DNA of 64,000 nt, taken from positions 1-64,000 of the forward strand of contig JAHHIA010000006.1 of assembly GCA_019359045.1 (NCBI GenBank), read 5' to 3'. A model generated the notes under the pieces. The model ran no database searches. It had not been told where the DNA came from and saw only the letters and a list, made by a program, of their open reading frames with translations. This DNA is from Scytolyngbya sp. HA4215-MV1 (GTDB lineage Bacteria; Cyanobacteriota; Cyanobacteriia; Leptolyngbyales; Leptolyngbyaceae). Numbering within the stretch: the stretch's first letter is position 1; each line of letters starts with the position of its first letter. Positions 1-10,041 of this stretch are shown in pieces. The position numbers and the translations under genes are program-made.

Positions 1-655
1 GATTCTCAGCATAGAGATCGCGCATCCAGGCAAGATAGCGATCGCGGTATTTCTCTTGATCGACGATTCCAAAGCTGGGGTCTGGTTTGCCGGGAATGCC
101 ATCAACCGGGTATTCATCCTCTAACCGTTTTACATCTCTGACTGTGGACTTAACCCAATCCTTCCACATATCCGCAAAGTATTTAGACCGTCGCTCAGTT
201 GGGACATAGCTTAACGGGTTTTGCTCGATAAACCACTTGAGTAGCTTTCGTTCTCGCCTCAAGTTGGTGGGATGGTAGCAACTCCATCGTTCATTTTCCT
301 GGGGTTGATTGAATGCAGGATATTTCTCATCAGTAGCGGGCTTTTTGACCGCAGGCAAGACTTGAGCATTACCGATCGCGGCTTCCGCTACCCACAGTCT
401 GTTTTGACGCTGGATACACATCGCGATCGTCTGCACCAAATGCCATTCGATTGCCCCTTCTGGCTGGAAGTCATTTACCAGACTTTGCATCAAGCCCTGA
501 AAGGTTTCTAGATCTTCGGTTGCCAGAATGGGAGGTTGTTCAGCCAGTAACCCGTGTTTGATGGCATTACGAGCGGCGATCGCTTTGCCTCTAGGGGTAA
601 TTGCCCCTTTTGACTTGGCTCCATTCAATCGGCAAATTTCAGGACTGGCAACCAT
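1..655 (-). CDS. Hypothetical mobile-element protein, C-terminus outside window
   Basis: An open frame starts with ATG at 655 and runs leftward past the edge of the window, giving at least 218 residues. The N-terminus reads NGAKSKGAITPRGKAIAARNA, a Lys/Gly/Arg-rich pattern followed by KHG that I associate with short proteins of unknown function in phages and integrative elements. The rest is mostly charged and probably helical, with no membrane segment. It lies downstream of the element's primase on the same strand, so it is probably element-encoded. The function is unknown. The frame is clean through the whole visible part. Confidence 0.6.
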   Translation of the reverse strand, partial: MVASPEICRLNGAKSKGAITPRGKAIAARNAIKHGLLAEQPPILATEDLETFQGLMQSLVNDFQPEGAIEWHLVQTIAMCIQRQNRLWVAEAAIGNAQVLPAVKKPATDEKYPAFNQPQENERWSCYHPTNLRRERKLLKWFIEQNPLSYVPTERRSKYFADMWKDWVKSTVRDVKRLEDEYPVDGIPGKPDPSFGIVDQEKYRDRYLAWMRDLYAEN

Positions 656-724
656 TATTCTATGCTGAGTCTCAACTGTCTTAAGGGTAGCTCAATCTCT
701 CAATCTGAGATGATAACGGCTAAC

Positions 725-1495
725 CTAACCTGTCTTATAAACTTTTTGAAGCTGATCCAGTGGTTTCTCATGATCCACATACCAGCCATTCGCTGTAAGA
801 ACTGCGCGATCATCCTCAATAGCTTTGATTAACAACCGTTTACCACTGGCAATTCTAGAAAAACTTGGATCAACTCCAATGAAAATCACGCGATCTCCAA
901 CTTTCATAGGAGAACTCTTTAACGGAGTGAAGGATGAAGCATCTTTCATGAAGGATGAAGAGTGGAGGGTCAAATCCTTATCCTGAGGAGATATGAAGGA
1001 TGTGAAGGATAAATCATCCCTACTTCTTATAGGACATAAATTCTCACACGACACATCATCCTCTAATGCATTCGATGTTTGATCATCTGATTCATTAGTT
1101 TTTTCCAGTTCAGCCAGTTTAGATAACCCTTCATACCTTTCACAAGGCTTATCCTGCAAAGGTTCTGACTCTTCAGTCTCACCCTTCACTGATTCTTCAC
1201 CCTTCATTGCTAGGGATTCCAAACATAAGGGGATATCAGCGTCGCGAGAAGTTCTAAGCCGTAACCCTAAAATCACATTCCCTCGACTGGTATGCTTCTT
1301 GATAATTCCCCATTTCAGAACGTTGTTGCAAAGTTCGAGCAAGTGAGGGGAAAACTCACGGCTACCCTTGGGGCGGCTGCCTGTGCGATCGCAGTATTGC
1401 CAATAGGAGCCAAACAGGGTTGATTCATCGTTTTTGTCATCTCCGATGGGTTCAGATGCTTCTGGATCACGAATGATGCAGGCATTTAACCAAGC
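725..1495 (-). pseudogene. C-terminal part of the P4-type primase/helicase, split off by a frameshift
   Basis: This frame has no good start of its own at its 5' end. The first Met gives 205 residues from 1342, but the frame is open from 1495. Its beginning, AWLNACII..DP, continues with residues typical of the domain that follows the helicase in cyanobacterial P4/D5-type primases: TLFGSYWQYC, then FSPHLLELCNNVLKW, then GLRLRT. It joins the end of the upstream gene exactly if one base is restored (...TDNIE plus AWLNACII...). The remainder is an acidic low-complexity linker and a small basic C-terminal domain containing GDRVIFIG. The linker DNA is rich in a repeated 'aaggatga' word. Confidence 0.65.
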
Positions 1496-3690
1496 TCAAT
1501 GTTATCTGTCCTGATTCGGTAATCCCAGGTTTGAGCCACAACTTCTGAGGATTCATCCTGAGATTGCAGCAGTGTTACCTTGACATCTTCATCAGAGAGT
1601 GTCAGCACATAGTTGGTTAACGCCGCTAATTCAGGCTCAAACTCTTCATCCAGATTGCGTCGTTTTCCCATTGGGACAACCTGGTTAAAGGGAATCACCA
1701 ACGCTCGACGAGCAATGCCTGCGCTAGAGTCTCCCGTAAAAATAGGGAAGTTGGACGATAACATGACCATCCCCTCATAGATGAATTGAAAAACATTTTT
1801 GTTCTTGAACTCACCCCGGATAAAATCCCCACCTGTTAACGACTTGAACTTACCCAGACTACCGTTGAATTTATCCTCATCCCAGAACACAACCAACCGT
1901 TTCTTATAGGCGTTGGCAGATTCAAAACGGTTGTTGATCCAATCTTGAAGGCTAGTGGAATGAGTATTCTCAGAACCAACTAGATTCGTTGTAAGCCTCA
2001 TAAAGGTGCCTTTTCCACTTCCTCCCCATCCAGTCAGGTGTAGAAATCGTTGTAGTTCATAGCGACCTTTTAGGCAGGCATTGAGCCAACACAACAGAAT
2101 ATGTTTGATCTTTGGTTTGTTTGCAGTTGCTTCATCGAGCCAAGCTGAAATCTTGCTCCAGTCTTGGGCTGTAGGATCATGATTTCTAGGAAGTGACCAG
2201 GTTAGCCGATACCCTGGTGCATGGTCTAACAGTTGACCCGTTGCTAATTCCAGAACTCCATTACGGAATGGCAGTAACCCAGGCTTTTCCTCCCATTTCG
2301 GAGTTACAAGATAGCCTTTCAATAGCCCAAGGATAGATCGCACCGTTTCAAGACTATAGCCATCTGTGTTTCTAAAATCAGCATCCAATTCCTGCTGAAT
2401 GACACTTTGCAGGGTTTCGATAGACTGGGCTGACCAAACCCCTGGATAGTCTAATTCATACCAGTACCAGGTCTGATTTTCAGCACTATAGAGCCATTTA
2501 GGTCGATACTTTTCCGCTAGTTCCGACGCTAAGATTGAGGTTTTCGGCAGTCCCTCAGGTTCTCCCCTACCTTCATCCAGTTGTTGACTTTGTTGGGGTT
2601 GTTTTTTGGCTTTTGGGGATTTCTGGCGTTTGGCTTTTGATTCACGTTTCTTCCACCCTTCAATACAATTGGTAATTGCATCAGAAGAAAGGCTGGGTTT
2701 TGGATTCTTGCTCTCTGCTGATTTCCATATTTGCTCTCTCTCGCGAGTATCTAAAGGTGGATGGCAGCGATCGCAAAAATCATCAAACAACTCTCTAGCA
2801 CTAGGTTGATAGCCCTGTCGAATTGAGGCTAAGTGATTAGCCGCTCCAATGAGATCCCTGGCTAATGCTGCCCCTGAGTTGTTTCTAGTACCTTCTTCTA
2901 CACCCGACTCAATCCAGTTTCGATGTTCTTTTGTCAGACAGAGATGAAGGGGGATTCCATCGCTAGAGGAGGAGATGTCATGAGAAGTCTGAGATATTTC
3001 CTCAACACTTTGATTAGCACTTTCAGGAATGATGACTCTCAATTCATCAAAGGAGTACCGCCTACCAGAATGGGAGATGATTTGGCTTTGCTGCCCGGTT
3101 CCTTTGTGATAGCACCCAGCCAATCGCATCACCCTAGATGGATTTTTGAGACTGCGATCGCCATCGGCAAAATTCAGCAGGTCAATCTGAAGGATTCGCC
3201 AGCATTCAGGCTCAATCGGCTCTGAGAACACCCAATAGGAGTGAATCGACTTTCCCCCTGTGTCTATCTGAATGCTTGGTTCTGGCAGTCCTAATGCTTT
3301 CCAGAGCGTTGTTTGTTTTTCCTTCGGTAAGTTGTCATGTTCATAAAAGATGGCAATGCAGGCAGTAACATCTTTATCGCTCTGTCCCCCTTTGTTGACG
3401 ACGACATAGCATCCCATCCCTTGAGATTGGAGCTTTTCTATCTCATCCCAAGGAAGGTCAGGAAACCTGCAATTTATGTTGCGACCTCCTCCCTTTCCAG
3501 CAGGATGGAAGAATCGCAGATGAATCGCATCACCAGCTTTGCAGTCTAATGCCTCAAGATGGGCAATTACCTGATCACAGTCAATTTGAGACTTAAGAGA
3601 CTCAATACTAGAATTAGGACGAAAAGATTTCTTGCTTGAAGAGTGGACAGGGTGCCCAAAACCCTGCCCACTTCTATTTTTTGCATCCAT
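1486..3690 (-). CDS. P4-type primase/SF3 helicase, truncated by frameshift
   Basis: The 734-residue product has an N-terminal primase-like region, including a conserved RVMRLAGCYH stretch near residues 186-195. A linker follows at about 340-380, then an SF3 helicase with Walker A GWGGSGKGT at 554-562 and Walker B VVFWDED near 600-606. Proteins of this family prime and unwind DNA when phages, plasmids and integrative elements replicate. The frame ends at TAA 1486, exactly where the family's C-terminal domain should begin, and that domain continues in the -1 frame (725-1495). The start is coupled to the upstream HTH gene by a TAATG overlap. The protein may be non-functional, or the split may be an assembly error. 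Confidence 0.8.
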   Translation of the reverse strand: MDAKNRSGQGFGHPVHSSSKKSFRPNSSIESLKSQIDCDQVIAHLEALDCKAGDAIHLRFFHPAGKGGGRNINCRFPDLPWDEIEKLQSQGMGCYVVVNKGGQSDKDVTACIAIFYEHDNLPKEKQTTLWKALGLPEPSIQIDTGGKSIHSYWVFSEPIEPECWRILQIDLLNFADGDRSLKNPSRVMRLAGCYHKGTGQQSQIISHSGRRYSFDELRVIIPESANQSVEEISQTSHDISSSSDGIPLHLCLTKEHRNWIESGVEEGTRNNSGAALARDLIGAANHLASIRQGYQPSARELFDDFCDRCHPPLDTREREQIWKSAESKNPKPSLSSDAITNCIEGWKKRESKAKRQKSPKAKKQPQQSQQLDEGRGEPEGLPKTSILASELAEKYRPKWLYSAENQTWYWYELDYPGVWSAQSIETLQSVIQQELDADFRNTDGYSLETVRSILGLLKGYLVTPKWEEKPGLLPFRNGVLELATGQLLDHAPGYRLTWSLPRNHDPTAQDWSKISAWLDEATANKPKIKHILLCWLNACLKGRYELQRFLHLTGWGGSGKGTFMRLTTNLVGSENTHSTSLQDWINNRFESANAYKKRLVVFWDEDKFNGSLGKFKSLTGGDFIRGEFKNKNVFQFIYEGMVMLSSNFPIFTGDSSAGIARRALVIPFNQVVPMGKRRNLDEEFEPELAALTNYVLTLSDEDVKVTLLQSQDESSEVVAQTWDYRIRTDNIELG

Positions 3691-3986
3691 TAGCTTACCT
3701 TCCTTCCCCGCTTCGGTTGATTGGAAGGTAAAGCCTTTAGATAAGCTTCGATCGTTCGTTGATGCGCCTGGGGAGAATTACGATTGGCTAACCAATCTAA
3801 AATTAAAGGCAAGTTGTAAAGTACACAACGACTGTTAACACTTTGCCAGTGAATTCCTTTAATCCAAATACCAGAAAGCCGATACTTCTTGAAAGTTTCT
3901 GGTGACAATCCGATCGTGTCAGATAGGCTATTTTTCGAGACAAATTGGGGATTCATAGGGTAGGTTGAGTGACTACCCATCATCAA
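3690..3986 (-). CDS. Excisionase-like HTH protein
   Basis: The 98-residue basic protein contains a helix-turn-helix-like stretch, SDTIGLSPETFKKYRLSG, followed by IHWQSVNSRCVLYN, where a small wing is expected, and a basic tail (PKRGRK). This layout matches small excisionase/AlpA-type DNA-binding proteins encoded next to integrases and primases in cyanobacterial integrative elements. It probably binds att or origin DNA and directs excision. The stop codon overlaps the start of the primase gene (TAATG), so the two are co-translated. The first three Met codons are alternative starts. Confidence 0.65.
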   Translation of the reverse strand: MMMGSHSTYPMNPQFVSKNSLSDTIGLSPETFKKYRLSGIWIKGIHWQSVNSRCVLYNLPLILDWLANRNSPQAHQRTIEAYLKALPSNQPKRGRKVS

Positions 3987-4033
3987 AGCGACTAAAACTT
4001 AAAAACGGAAGAATGTCGAAGTGCAAATAAATG

Positions 4034-4954
4034 TTAAGACTTCCAGGAGAGAACACCCTGATGATATTGACCTTGTTTCCAGGTGTGTGAAGGTATCCTG
4101 TGATGTCTAAAATTAGGGTCACAGTCCCGTTGAATCTGTAGCTTGGTCAGGGCGTATAAGCCCTCTCGATAATTTTCTAAGTACTCTTTAATTAAAGAGT
4201 TTTTGTTGCTTAAGATTTCAGCACTAGTAAGTAAGCGATTAAGCCAGGTTGCAAAGGGTACATTTTGATCAATGAGATTTTGAAGTTTATCGATTTCGAT
4301 GTTTGAAGCTTTAGCTTGATGAACTTTTCGTTTCAGTTTTGCTATCTCCTTTATGTGGGAAGCATTGTATATGTAACGTCTTTTCAAACAATTAAGAAAT
4401 TCATTTTCAAGAATTTCTCTAACAATTTCAACCAGCAAAGCACGGCTTGAGTCAAACGGAAAACCCCAATTTTTGCTTAAAATTGTTTGAATATTAGACT
4501 CATCTGCTTTTATAAGCTTCCACAGATTCTTGTAAATTTTTGCTTCTGCTACCGAATAGTTATAAGAGAACTGATCAATTTGCTTCTTTTTGAGTAGCTC
4601 TTTCAAGTAGAGGGGTTCTTCTTCAGCCCCAAAAAAAAGTGCAAGATTTATAGCACTGTCTCTATGACATACCCAATTCCAAACTTGATCCAAGCTAGTG
4701 AAATTTATAAAAAAGTCAACATCTGGCATATAGGAAATGCGATTTCCTATCCATTCTTCATCGGTATCCGAAGAAAATGTTCTCCCAATAGGAATCCACT
4801 CAGGTGAGAAATGCCATTGCTCACTGTCAGCTTGCTTTGAAAGCTGGTAACAATCTACTGAACAATGTGTACCTTTAATTACTAGATCTGGTTCTCCAAC
4901 AATAGCGAGACTGAAAAACTGTGGCTTGGCTGCAAGAAACTGGTAGAGATTCAT
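4034..4954 (-). CDS. Unknown cargo protein of the integrative element
   Basis: I do not recognise this 306-residue protein. It is soluble and rich in aromatic and charged residues. The second half (about 190-260) is strongly helical with a likely coiled coil (KEIAKLKRKVHQAKASNIEI). The coding DNA is visibly more AT-rich than the neighbouring core genes, in keeping with recent transfer. It lies alone between the integrase and the excisionase-like gene, which is where such elements often carry accessory cargo. No catalytic motif is apparent. Confidence 0.6.
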   Translation of the reverse strand: MNLYQFLAAKPQFFSLAIVGEPDLVIKGTHCSVDCYQLSKQADSEQWHFSPEWIPIGRTFSSDTDEEWIGNRISYMPDVDFFINFTSLDQVWNWVCHRDSAINLALFFGAEEEPLYLKELLKKKQIDQFSYNYSVAEAKIYKNLWKLIKADESNIQTILSKNWGFPFDSSRALLVEIVREILENEFLNCLKRRYIYNASHIKEIAKLKRKVHQAKASNIEIDKLQNLIDQNVPFATWLNRLLTSAEILSNKNSLIKEYLENYREGLYALTKLQIQRDCDPNFRHHRIPSHTWKQGQYHQGVLSWKS

Positions 4955-5099
4955 AAGCTTGAGAAGTAAATCTATACTTCTCTAAAATACCTAAAGTCAC
5001 CTAAAATTACCACGCTTAAGACTTAGGTACTAAGAGTTCTTAATTATGAGCAATACCCCAATTGATGACGTAATTACAACAACTCTAGAGCAAAACTCG

Positions 5100-6254
5100 C
5101 TAAAGGTTTGGAACCTGGACGTGATCAGTGGGTTTAGCATAAACTCGATCAATCATTTGAGCTGAATTCCCCACCCACTTTGCAATCTGAATGCTAGCGA
5201 TATCAGCTTCTCGGCACAAACTACAGAAGGTGTGTCGAGTCTGATATGGATTCCGATATTCAATTTCTGGCAGACTTTTTAGGACAGCTTTCCAAGCTCG
5301 ATTCGTAAAATTATGCCAATCAATAAATTTTCCTTCAGGACTAGGAAAGACTAATATTTCTAGATTGCATGGTTTGGGTTTAATGGTTTGCAGAAGTGCT
5401 GCTAATTGAGCATTAATAGGAAATTTTCTAAACTTCTGAGTCTTTAATCCATTTTTTAGCGCCAGTCCCTTCCCGTTGTACACAACTGCTCGTTCAAAAG
5501 TAACTGTAGAAGAATTGATGTGCTTCCATTGCAAAGCTAGAGCTTCTGACGGTCTACAGCCTGTCAAAAATAGAAATTCAACTAGAGGAGCATACCGACT
5601 GTAATAGTTATTGATTTTGAAGGCTTGAATGATGCGATCGCGCTCTTCTCTAGAAAAAGGATAAACTTCATCTTCCTCAGTTCCAGCTTTTTTCACCTTT
5701 ACTTCTGCTGCCATCCCTTCAAATGGATTGACCATTTCCAGCAACTCGGTTTTCTTTGCCCATTTACAACAGGCAGCCAAATGCATCAAAACTCGCTTTG
5801 TAGAATCAGCAGGTACATTCGCGTTCAGCCAATCAAAGATCGCTTGTGCTTCGGTAGGAAGCTTATAGGGACATCTTTCCAAGTGATTAGCTACCCATCC
5901 ATACATTCTGATCGTTGCAGGAGATTTGCCCGACTGTTTAGTTTCGCTATAACGCTTCCAAATTTCAGGAAGACTGGGTGTAACTTTGGGTGTAATGTCT
6001 GGAGCCGATACGCTTAGTGATGATTGAGGCTTGTACTTTGAAAGGGTTTGATCGAAGTGCCCTGCAAGAATATCCAGTTCGATCTCTCTAGCCTTCATTT
6101 CAGCCAGTTTTCGATTTTCCGAGGTATCCGGAAAACCTAAAGAGACATAGTGACGTTTTCCGGCAAAGCGAAAACGTAACTGCAACCGACCATGAGAAGT
6201 AATGACTTGAACGGAACCCTTAGAAGCCTTACCCGTTAAAGTTTTTGAGTACAT
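5100..6254 (-). CDS. Tyrosine recombinase (integrase)
   Basis: The 384-residue site-specific recombinase has an N-terminal arm-type DNA-binding region at about 20-70 (RLQLRFRF, YVSLGFPDT), a SAM-like core-binding domain at about 95-180, and a C-terminal catalytic domain. The visible catalytic residues are Arg234 in TGCRPSEAL, the RH pair at 340-341 in QTRHTF, and Tyr372 in RVYAKP. Its gene begins about 180 bp from the 3' end of the tRNA-Thr gene and reads away from it, the usual arrangement when an element has integrated into a tRNA 3' end. It probably catalyses integration and excision of the 1-6.4 kb element. Confidence 0.9.
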   Translation of the reverse strand: MYSKTLTGKASKGSVQVITSHGRLQLRFRFAGKRHYVSLGFPDTSENRKLAEMKAREIELDILAGHFDQTLSKYKPQSSLSVSAPDITPKVTPSLPEIWKRYSETKQSGKSPATIRMYGWVANHLERCPYKLPTEAQAIFDWLNANVPADSTKRVLMHLAACCKWAKKTELLEMVNPFEGMAAEVKVKKAGTEEDEVYPFSREERDRIIQAFKINNYYSRYAPLVEFLFLTGCRPSEALALQWKHINSSTVTFERAVVYNGKGLALKNGLKTQKFRKFPINAQLAALLQTIKPKPCNLEILVFPSPEGKFIDWHNFTNRAWKAVLKSLPEIEYRNPYQTRHTFCSLCREADIASIQIAKWVGNSAQMIDRVYAKPTDHVQVPNL

Positions 6255-6390
6255 GGGTGTAGTCTCTTCAGTACGCTTGATCTTACACCCAGTTTACACC
6301 CAAATTACACCCAAACAACCCTAAAGAGACCCGATCTTTAGTCAGAATTTAGAACACTTGTTTGCCTGTTACCTGTAGAGCTAAAACTTA

Positions 6391-6424
6391 AAAACCCCTG
6401 AAATCTTTCAATTTCAGGGGTTTT
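6391..6424 (-). terminator. Rho-independent terminator 3' of tRNA-Thr
   Basis: A perfect 14-bp inverted repeat (AAAACCCCTGAAAT / ATTTCAGGGGTTTT) with a 6-base loop lies 9 bp beyond the tRNA 3' end. On the minus strand the stem is followed by a U-rich stretch. The stem is nearly symmetrical, so it could act in both directions. Confidence 0.75.
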
Positions 6425-6432
6425 ACCTTCTA

Positions 6433-6505
6433 AGCTGGTGACAAGACTCGAACTTGCGACCGGCTGATTACAAATCAGCTGCTCTACCAACTGAGCTACA
6501 CCAGC
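6433..6505 (-). tRNA. tRNA-Thr (anticodon UGU)
   Basis: Read on the minus strand, the 73-nt gene has a GCTGGTG/CACCAGC acceptor stem, a D-loop with AGTTGGTAGAGC, an anticodon stem CTGAT/ATCAG around the anticodon TGT, and a T-arm with GTTCGAGTC. The discriminator base is U and CCA is not encoded. It is the likely integration target of the neighbouring integrase. Confidence 0.93.
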
Positions 6506-6686
6506 ATTCACTCCCAACAGATCAGAATAGCAAATTCTGGCGCGAACGGACTGGCGATCGCCAGAATTTGCTCATCAATTAATCATCGCCTTCCAAAAAA
6601 TTTTTATCCTTGTCACGATCTATTTGACCCACCCCGATAATGATCTGCATTCTGTTGATTGATTTATCACATAAGGTAATTCAAGC

Positions 6687-6717
6687 AAAAGCGATCGAGC
6701 ATTACTCGATCGCTTTT
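6687..6717 (-). terminator. Terminator downstream of ftsH
   Basis: A perfect 13-bp inverted repeat, AAAAGCGATCGAG / CTCGATCGCTTTT, has a 5-base loop and T-rich flanks on both strands. It lies 57 bp past the ftsH stop codon. Each arm contains the cyanobacterial GCGATCG word. Confidence 0.7.
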
Positions 6718-6773
6718 GTTTTGTAGTACAAAGACTCAGTTTTTAAACCCGCTGCTGAATTGGATCCTAAGGA

Positions 6774-8660
6774 TTATAGCTGAGGAACATACTGCTCTTT
6801 TTCAGGTATATCCGTATACTCGGAAACAATCCGGCGGAATTCTTCCCCATCGATCGTCTCTCGTTCGACCAACAAATCTACGAGGCGATCAATCACTACA
6901 CGATTTTCACGAATGATGCGGCGTGCATTGTCGTAGCAGTGCTCAACAATGGAACGCACCTGAGCATCAATTCGGGCAGCAATCTCTTCTGAATACTCCG
7001 ATTTCATCATCCAATCGCGTCCCAAGAAGACCTCACCCGACTGACTCTCCAAAGAGAGGGGACCTAAAGTAGACATACCAAAACGGGTGACCATTTGGCG
7101 TGCCATGCCTGAAACTTGTTGCAAGTCGTTCCCTGCACCTGTTGTGACTTCAGCATCGCCAAAGATCACCTCTTCAGCCGCTCGACCACCCAGCGCCCCA
7201 GTAATACGTGCTAGGATTTGCGCCCGAGAAATCAAGCTCTGCTCATCACTGGGCGTAAACCAGGTTAAGCCTCGCGCCTGTCCCCTAGGCACCAGGGTCA
7301 CTTTTTGGACAGGATCGTGATCTTTGACGATTGTGCCAATAATGGCGTGACCGATTTCATGGTAGGCAATCAAACGCTTGCTCTTGCTATCGACCAGAGG
7401 CGTGCCTTCCATCCCCGCAATTACGCGATCAATAGCATCATCGATTTCCAGCATGGTGATCGCATCCTTTCGGCGGCGTGCTGTAAGAATCGCAGCTTCG
7501 TTCAATAAATTGGCGAGATCTGCTCCTGTGAAGCCAGGTGTGCGTCGTGCGATCGTGTCAAGCGAAACCTCAGTTGCTAATTTCTTGTTGCGTGAATGGA
7601 CTTTGAGCACATCCAGACGTCCTTTAATATCGGGTGCGTCCACCGTCACTTGACGGTCGAAACGACCAGGGCGCAACAATGCTGAATCCAGGACATCAGG
7701 GCGGTTAGTCGCAGCGATAATAATAATCCCTGTATTGCCCTCAAACCCGTCCATTTCAGTGAGCAACTGGTTCAGTGTCTGTTCACGTTCATCATTGCCG
7801 CCGCCAATGCCTGCGCCGCGTTGTCGTCCGACCGCATCAATCTCATCGATAAAGATGATGCAAGGTGCATTTTCTTTGGCTTTTTTAAACAGGTCGCGTA
7901 CGCGAGACGCCCCCACACCGACAAACATTTCGACAAACTCAGACCCCGAAATGCTGAAGAAAGGAACCCCTGCCTCTCCTGCAATCGCCTTTGCTAAAAG
8001 CGTTTTACCGGTTCCGGGAGGACCCACCAACAACACCCCTTTGGGAATGCGAGCACCCACGGCGGTAAAGCGTTCTGGTTTTTTCAAAAAGGTCACCACT
8101 TCTTGCAGTTCCTCTTTGGCTTCCTCAATGCCTGCGACATCATCAAACATTACCCCAGTTTTGGCTTCCATTTGGAAGCGGGCACGGGATTTGCCAAAAT
8201 TCATCGCCTGTCCGGGACCACCGGGAACGTTGCTAGAACGTCGGAATAAGAAGAACAATCCACCAATCAACAAAACTGGGAACAGAAGATTACCTAACAG
8301 CCCCCAAATTGCCCCATCGTTTCGCATGGGATGAGTGTCAAAGTTAATCTTCGACTCTTTCAGACGAGAAACCAGTTCAGGAGCATTACCAGGCAGGTCT
8401 ACCCGAAACCGCTGTACCCGATTATCCAATTCTGTATCGACGGCTTCACCGATCGCGCTACGTCCACCATCATAAAAATCGACACTAACGATTCTTCCCG
8501 CGTCCAAATATTCCAGGAATCGCCCATACGTCATCCGGGTACTGGCAGTGTTTTTGCCCACATTGCTGGGGGATGTTGCAAAAGACCCCTGCCATACAAA
8601 AAAGCCAATTACCAGGACAGGCAATGTCCAGAGCAGAGCTGTTCTCCAGGAAATTTTCAT
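6774..8660 (-). CDS. ftsH: ATP-dependent zinc metalloprotease FtsH (FtsH2/Slr0228 type)
   Basis: This 628-residue membrane-anchored AAA+ protease degrades membrane proteins; in cyanobacteria the FtsH2 type works in photosystem II repair by removing damaged D1. An N-terminal membrane segment (about 8-25) and a second one (about 118-140) flank a short lumenal domain. Walker A GPPGTGKT is at 213-220, Walker B IFIDEID at 269-275, and the zinc site HEIGH at 434-438. The start [11 protein letters not shown] matches the usual start of this subtype. The frame stays open for 19 more codons upstream (to 8717), but that extension is not typical of the family. The subtype call is from remembered similarity. 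Confidence 0.95.
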   Translation of the reverse strand: MKISWRTALLWTLPVLVIGFFVWQGSFATSPSNVGKNTASTRMTYGRFLEYLDAGRIVSVDFYDGGRSAIGEAVDTELDNRVQRFRVDLPGNAPELVSRLKESKINFDTHPMRNDGAIWGLLGNLLFPVLLIGGLFFLFRRSSNVPGGPGQAMNFGKSRARFQMEAKTGVMFDDVAGIEEAKEELQEVVTFLKKPERFTAVGARIPKGVLLVGPPGTGKTLLAKAIAGEAGVPFFSISGSEFVEMFVGVGASRVRDLFKKAKENAPCIIFIDEIDAVGRQRGAGIGGGNDEREQTLNQLLTEMDGFEGNTGIIIIAATNRPDVLDSALLRPGRFDRQVTVDAPDIKGRLDVLKVHSRNKKLATEVSLDTIARRTPGFTGADLANLLNEAAILTARRRKDAITMLEIDDAIDRVIAGMEGTPLVDSKSKRLIAYHEIGHAIIGTIVKDHDPVQKVTLVPRGQARGLTWFTPSDEQSLISRAQILARITGALGGRAAEEVIFGDAEVTTGAGNDLQQVSGMARQMVTRFGMSTLGPLSLESQSGEVFLGRDWMMKSEYSEEIAARIDAQVRSIVEHCYDNARRIIRENRVVIDRLVDLLVERETIDGEEFRRIVSEYTDIPEKEQYVPQL

Positions 8661-9025
8661 AAACCGACGGCCTCTAAATACATCTGAAACGAGCCTTAAC
8701 ACTTCGAAGAAGAGCACTCATCTACCCAGGATTCTAGGAAGATGAAAACTTGTCTGTTAAATAACTTCCGATTGATCAAGAATCTCTCGATCAAGAGAAC
8801 GTGAAGTTTAACTTTGCAACCGAATCTAAATAGAATTCTTAATTAAATTTAACTTATTTATCAGAATTAGATCAACCGAATCAATTTCGCCAGCCGAAAA
8901 TCATCCTAAAAATGTTGCCACAGCGCCGTTTGGCTGAACTCCGCTGTATGCTTGATTTTTTGCAAAAACGCGGCCCCAGGTCTTCCGCTAGAAAACCCAG
9001 GGCTTAGAAAAAATCAAATCTCTAC
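8661..9025. other. Intergenic region upstream of ftsH
   Basis: This AT-rich spacer separates the start of ftsH from the stop of the DUF928-like gene. It probably contains the ftsH promoter. I see no RNA gene, repeat family or convincing terminator in it. Confidence 0.4.
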
Positions 9026-9844
9026 TTAGCGATGGCTAATTTGGGTGCAGTATTGAGCTAAGGGTTCAGCTGCAAAGTCGTTGAGCTCAACCGAGTTGAG
9101 TAAGGTTATCCACCGGCTGGTGAGCAGGGGGTCTCCGGGGCGCAGGCAGCGCAGTTCTGCCAGGGTGCTTAAAGCATCATGCCAGATACCGGCTTTGGCA
9201 TAAATCTCGGGACGATCGCGAAGCGGCGATCGCTCTAAACTTTTGGTCAGAGATTGGCTGATTTCAACCCGTTGGATTTCTCCTTCTACAAAAGGGTTGG
9301 CGGAAGGAACATTGGCATCACAGACCAGAGAAAATTGCCAACGATAGCTCTTCTGCAACTCTAACATCGTGCCTGCGGGTAGTTGAAAGCTGATGATACC
9401 TGGAACTTTTTGCAGAGGCAGGGTCGTTTTGTAAACTTCCTTATAGTTCTCATCCAATAAGGTGAATTCTGCTGACTGAGCCGAAGTCGGGGGAACGTAC
9501 CAGAAAAGCGTTGGCTGATCCTCTACGGTGGTACCAAATGCATTGGTAGGGACAAGGGGCATCAGCGGTCTACCACTCTCCATGCAGACGCCCCGCACGC
9601 CAGCACCAACTCTGCGCCCCGGTTTCCCTAAACGGGGAGGAGTGTAACTTGCTAGGGCGACAAAGGGCGCTAGCCCCACGGCTAGCCCGATTGCAACTGC
9701 CAGGTTGATTTGGACAAACTTTCTCCAATGAAATGCTGAGGAATCTTTTAGCAACGGAATGCGAGCTGGCAAACAAGAAGAAGATAAAGACTTGAACCAG
9801 GGGGGCTTCTGTCCAAAATCAGATGGGGGGTAATGAGGTCTCAT
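9026..9844 (-). CDS. DUF928 family protein
   Basis: The 272-residue protein is probably exported or anchored: a hydrophobic segment lies at about 48-68 (AVAIGLAVGLAPFVALA). A beta-rich domain follows, with PTLFWYVPP, TLLDENYKEVYKT, GIISFQLPAG and YRWQFSLVCD, which is the pattern of the cyanobacterial DUF928 family. The C-terminus is helical (WHDALSTLAELR). DUF928 genes in cyanobacteria often neighbour CHASE2 or TPR genes, but not here. The molecular function is unknown. Confidence 0.75.
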   Translation of the reverse strand: MRPHYPPSDFGQKPPWFKSLSSSCLPARIPLLKDSSAFHWRKFVQINLAVAIGLAVGLAPFVALASYTPPRLGKPGRRVGAGVRGVCMESGRPLMPLVPTNAFGTTVEDQPTLFWYVPPTSAQSAEFTLLDENYKEVYKTTLPLQKVPGIISFQLPAGTMLELQKSYRWQFSLVCDANVPSANPFVEGEIQRVEISQSLTKSLERSPLRDRPEIYAKAGIWHDALSTLAELRCLRPGDPLLTSRWITLLNSVELNDFAAEPLAQYCTQISHR

Positions 9845-10041
9845 GTCAGCTACACAGCGAGGTGGAAACCATTTCTTAAAGGCAAGCCAATGCTAGCGCA
9901 CCGTTGATATAGACTTCATCACCCGTAAGGAGGCTATTTCAGCAAGATTTTAATGAAGATCTAGAAAATTATTTATAAATCAGAAAACTCCGGAATGTGG
10001 GCCATGTTGATTGAACAACTACTCTTCAAAATTGCAACTCT

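Noticed and set aside
7735-8334. Plus-strand 199-codon frame
   Set aside because: It is a complete antisense shadow of the strongly conserved AAA domain of ftsH.
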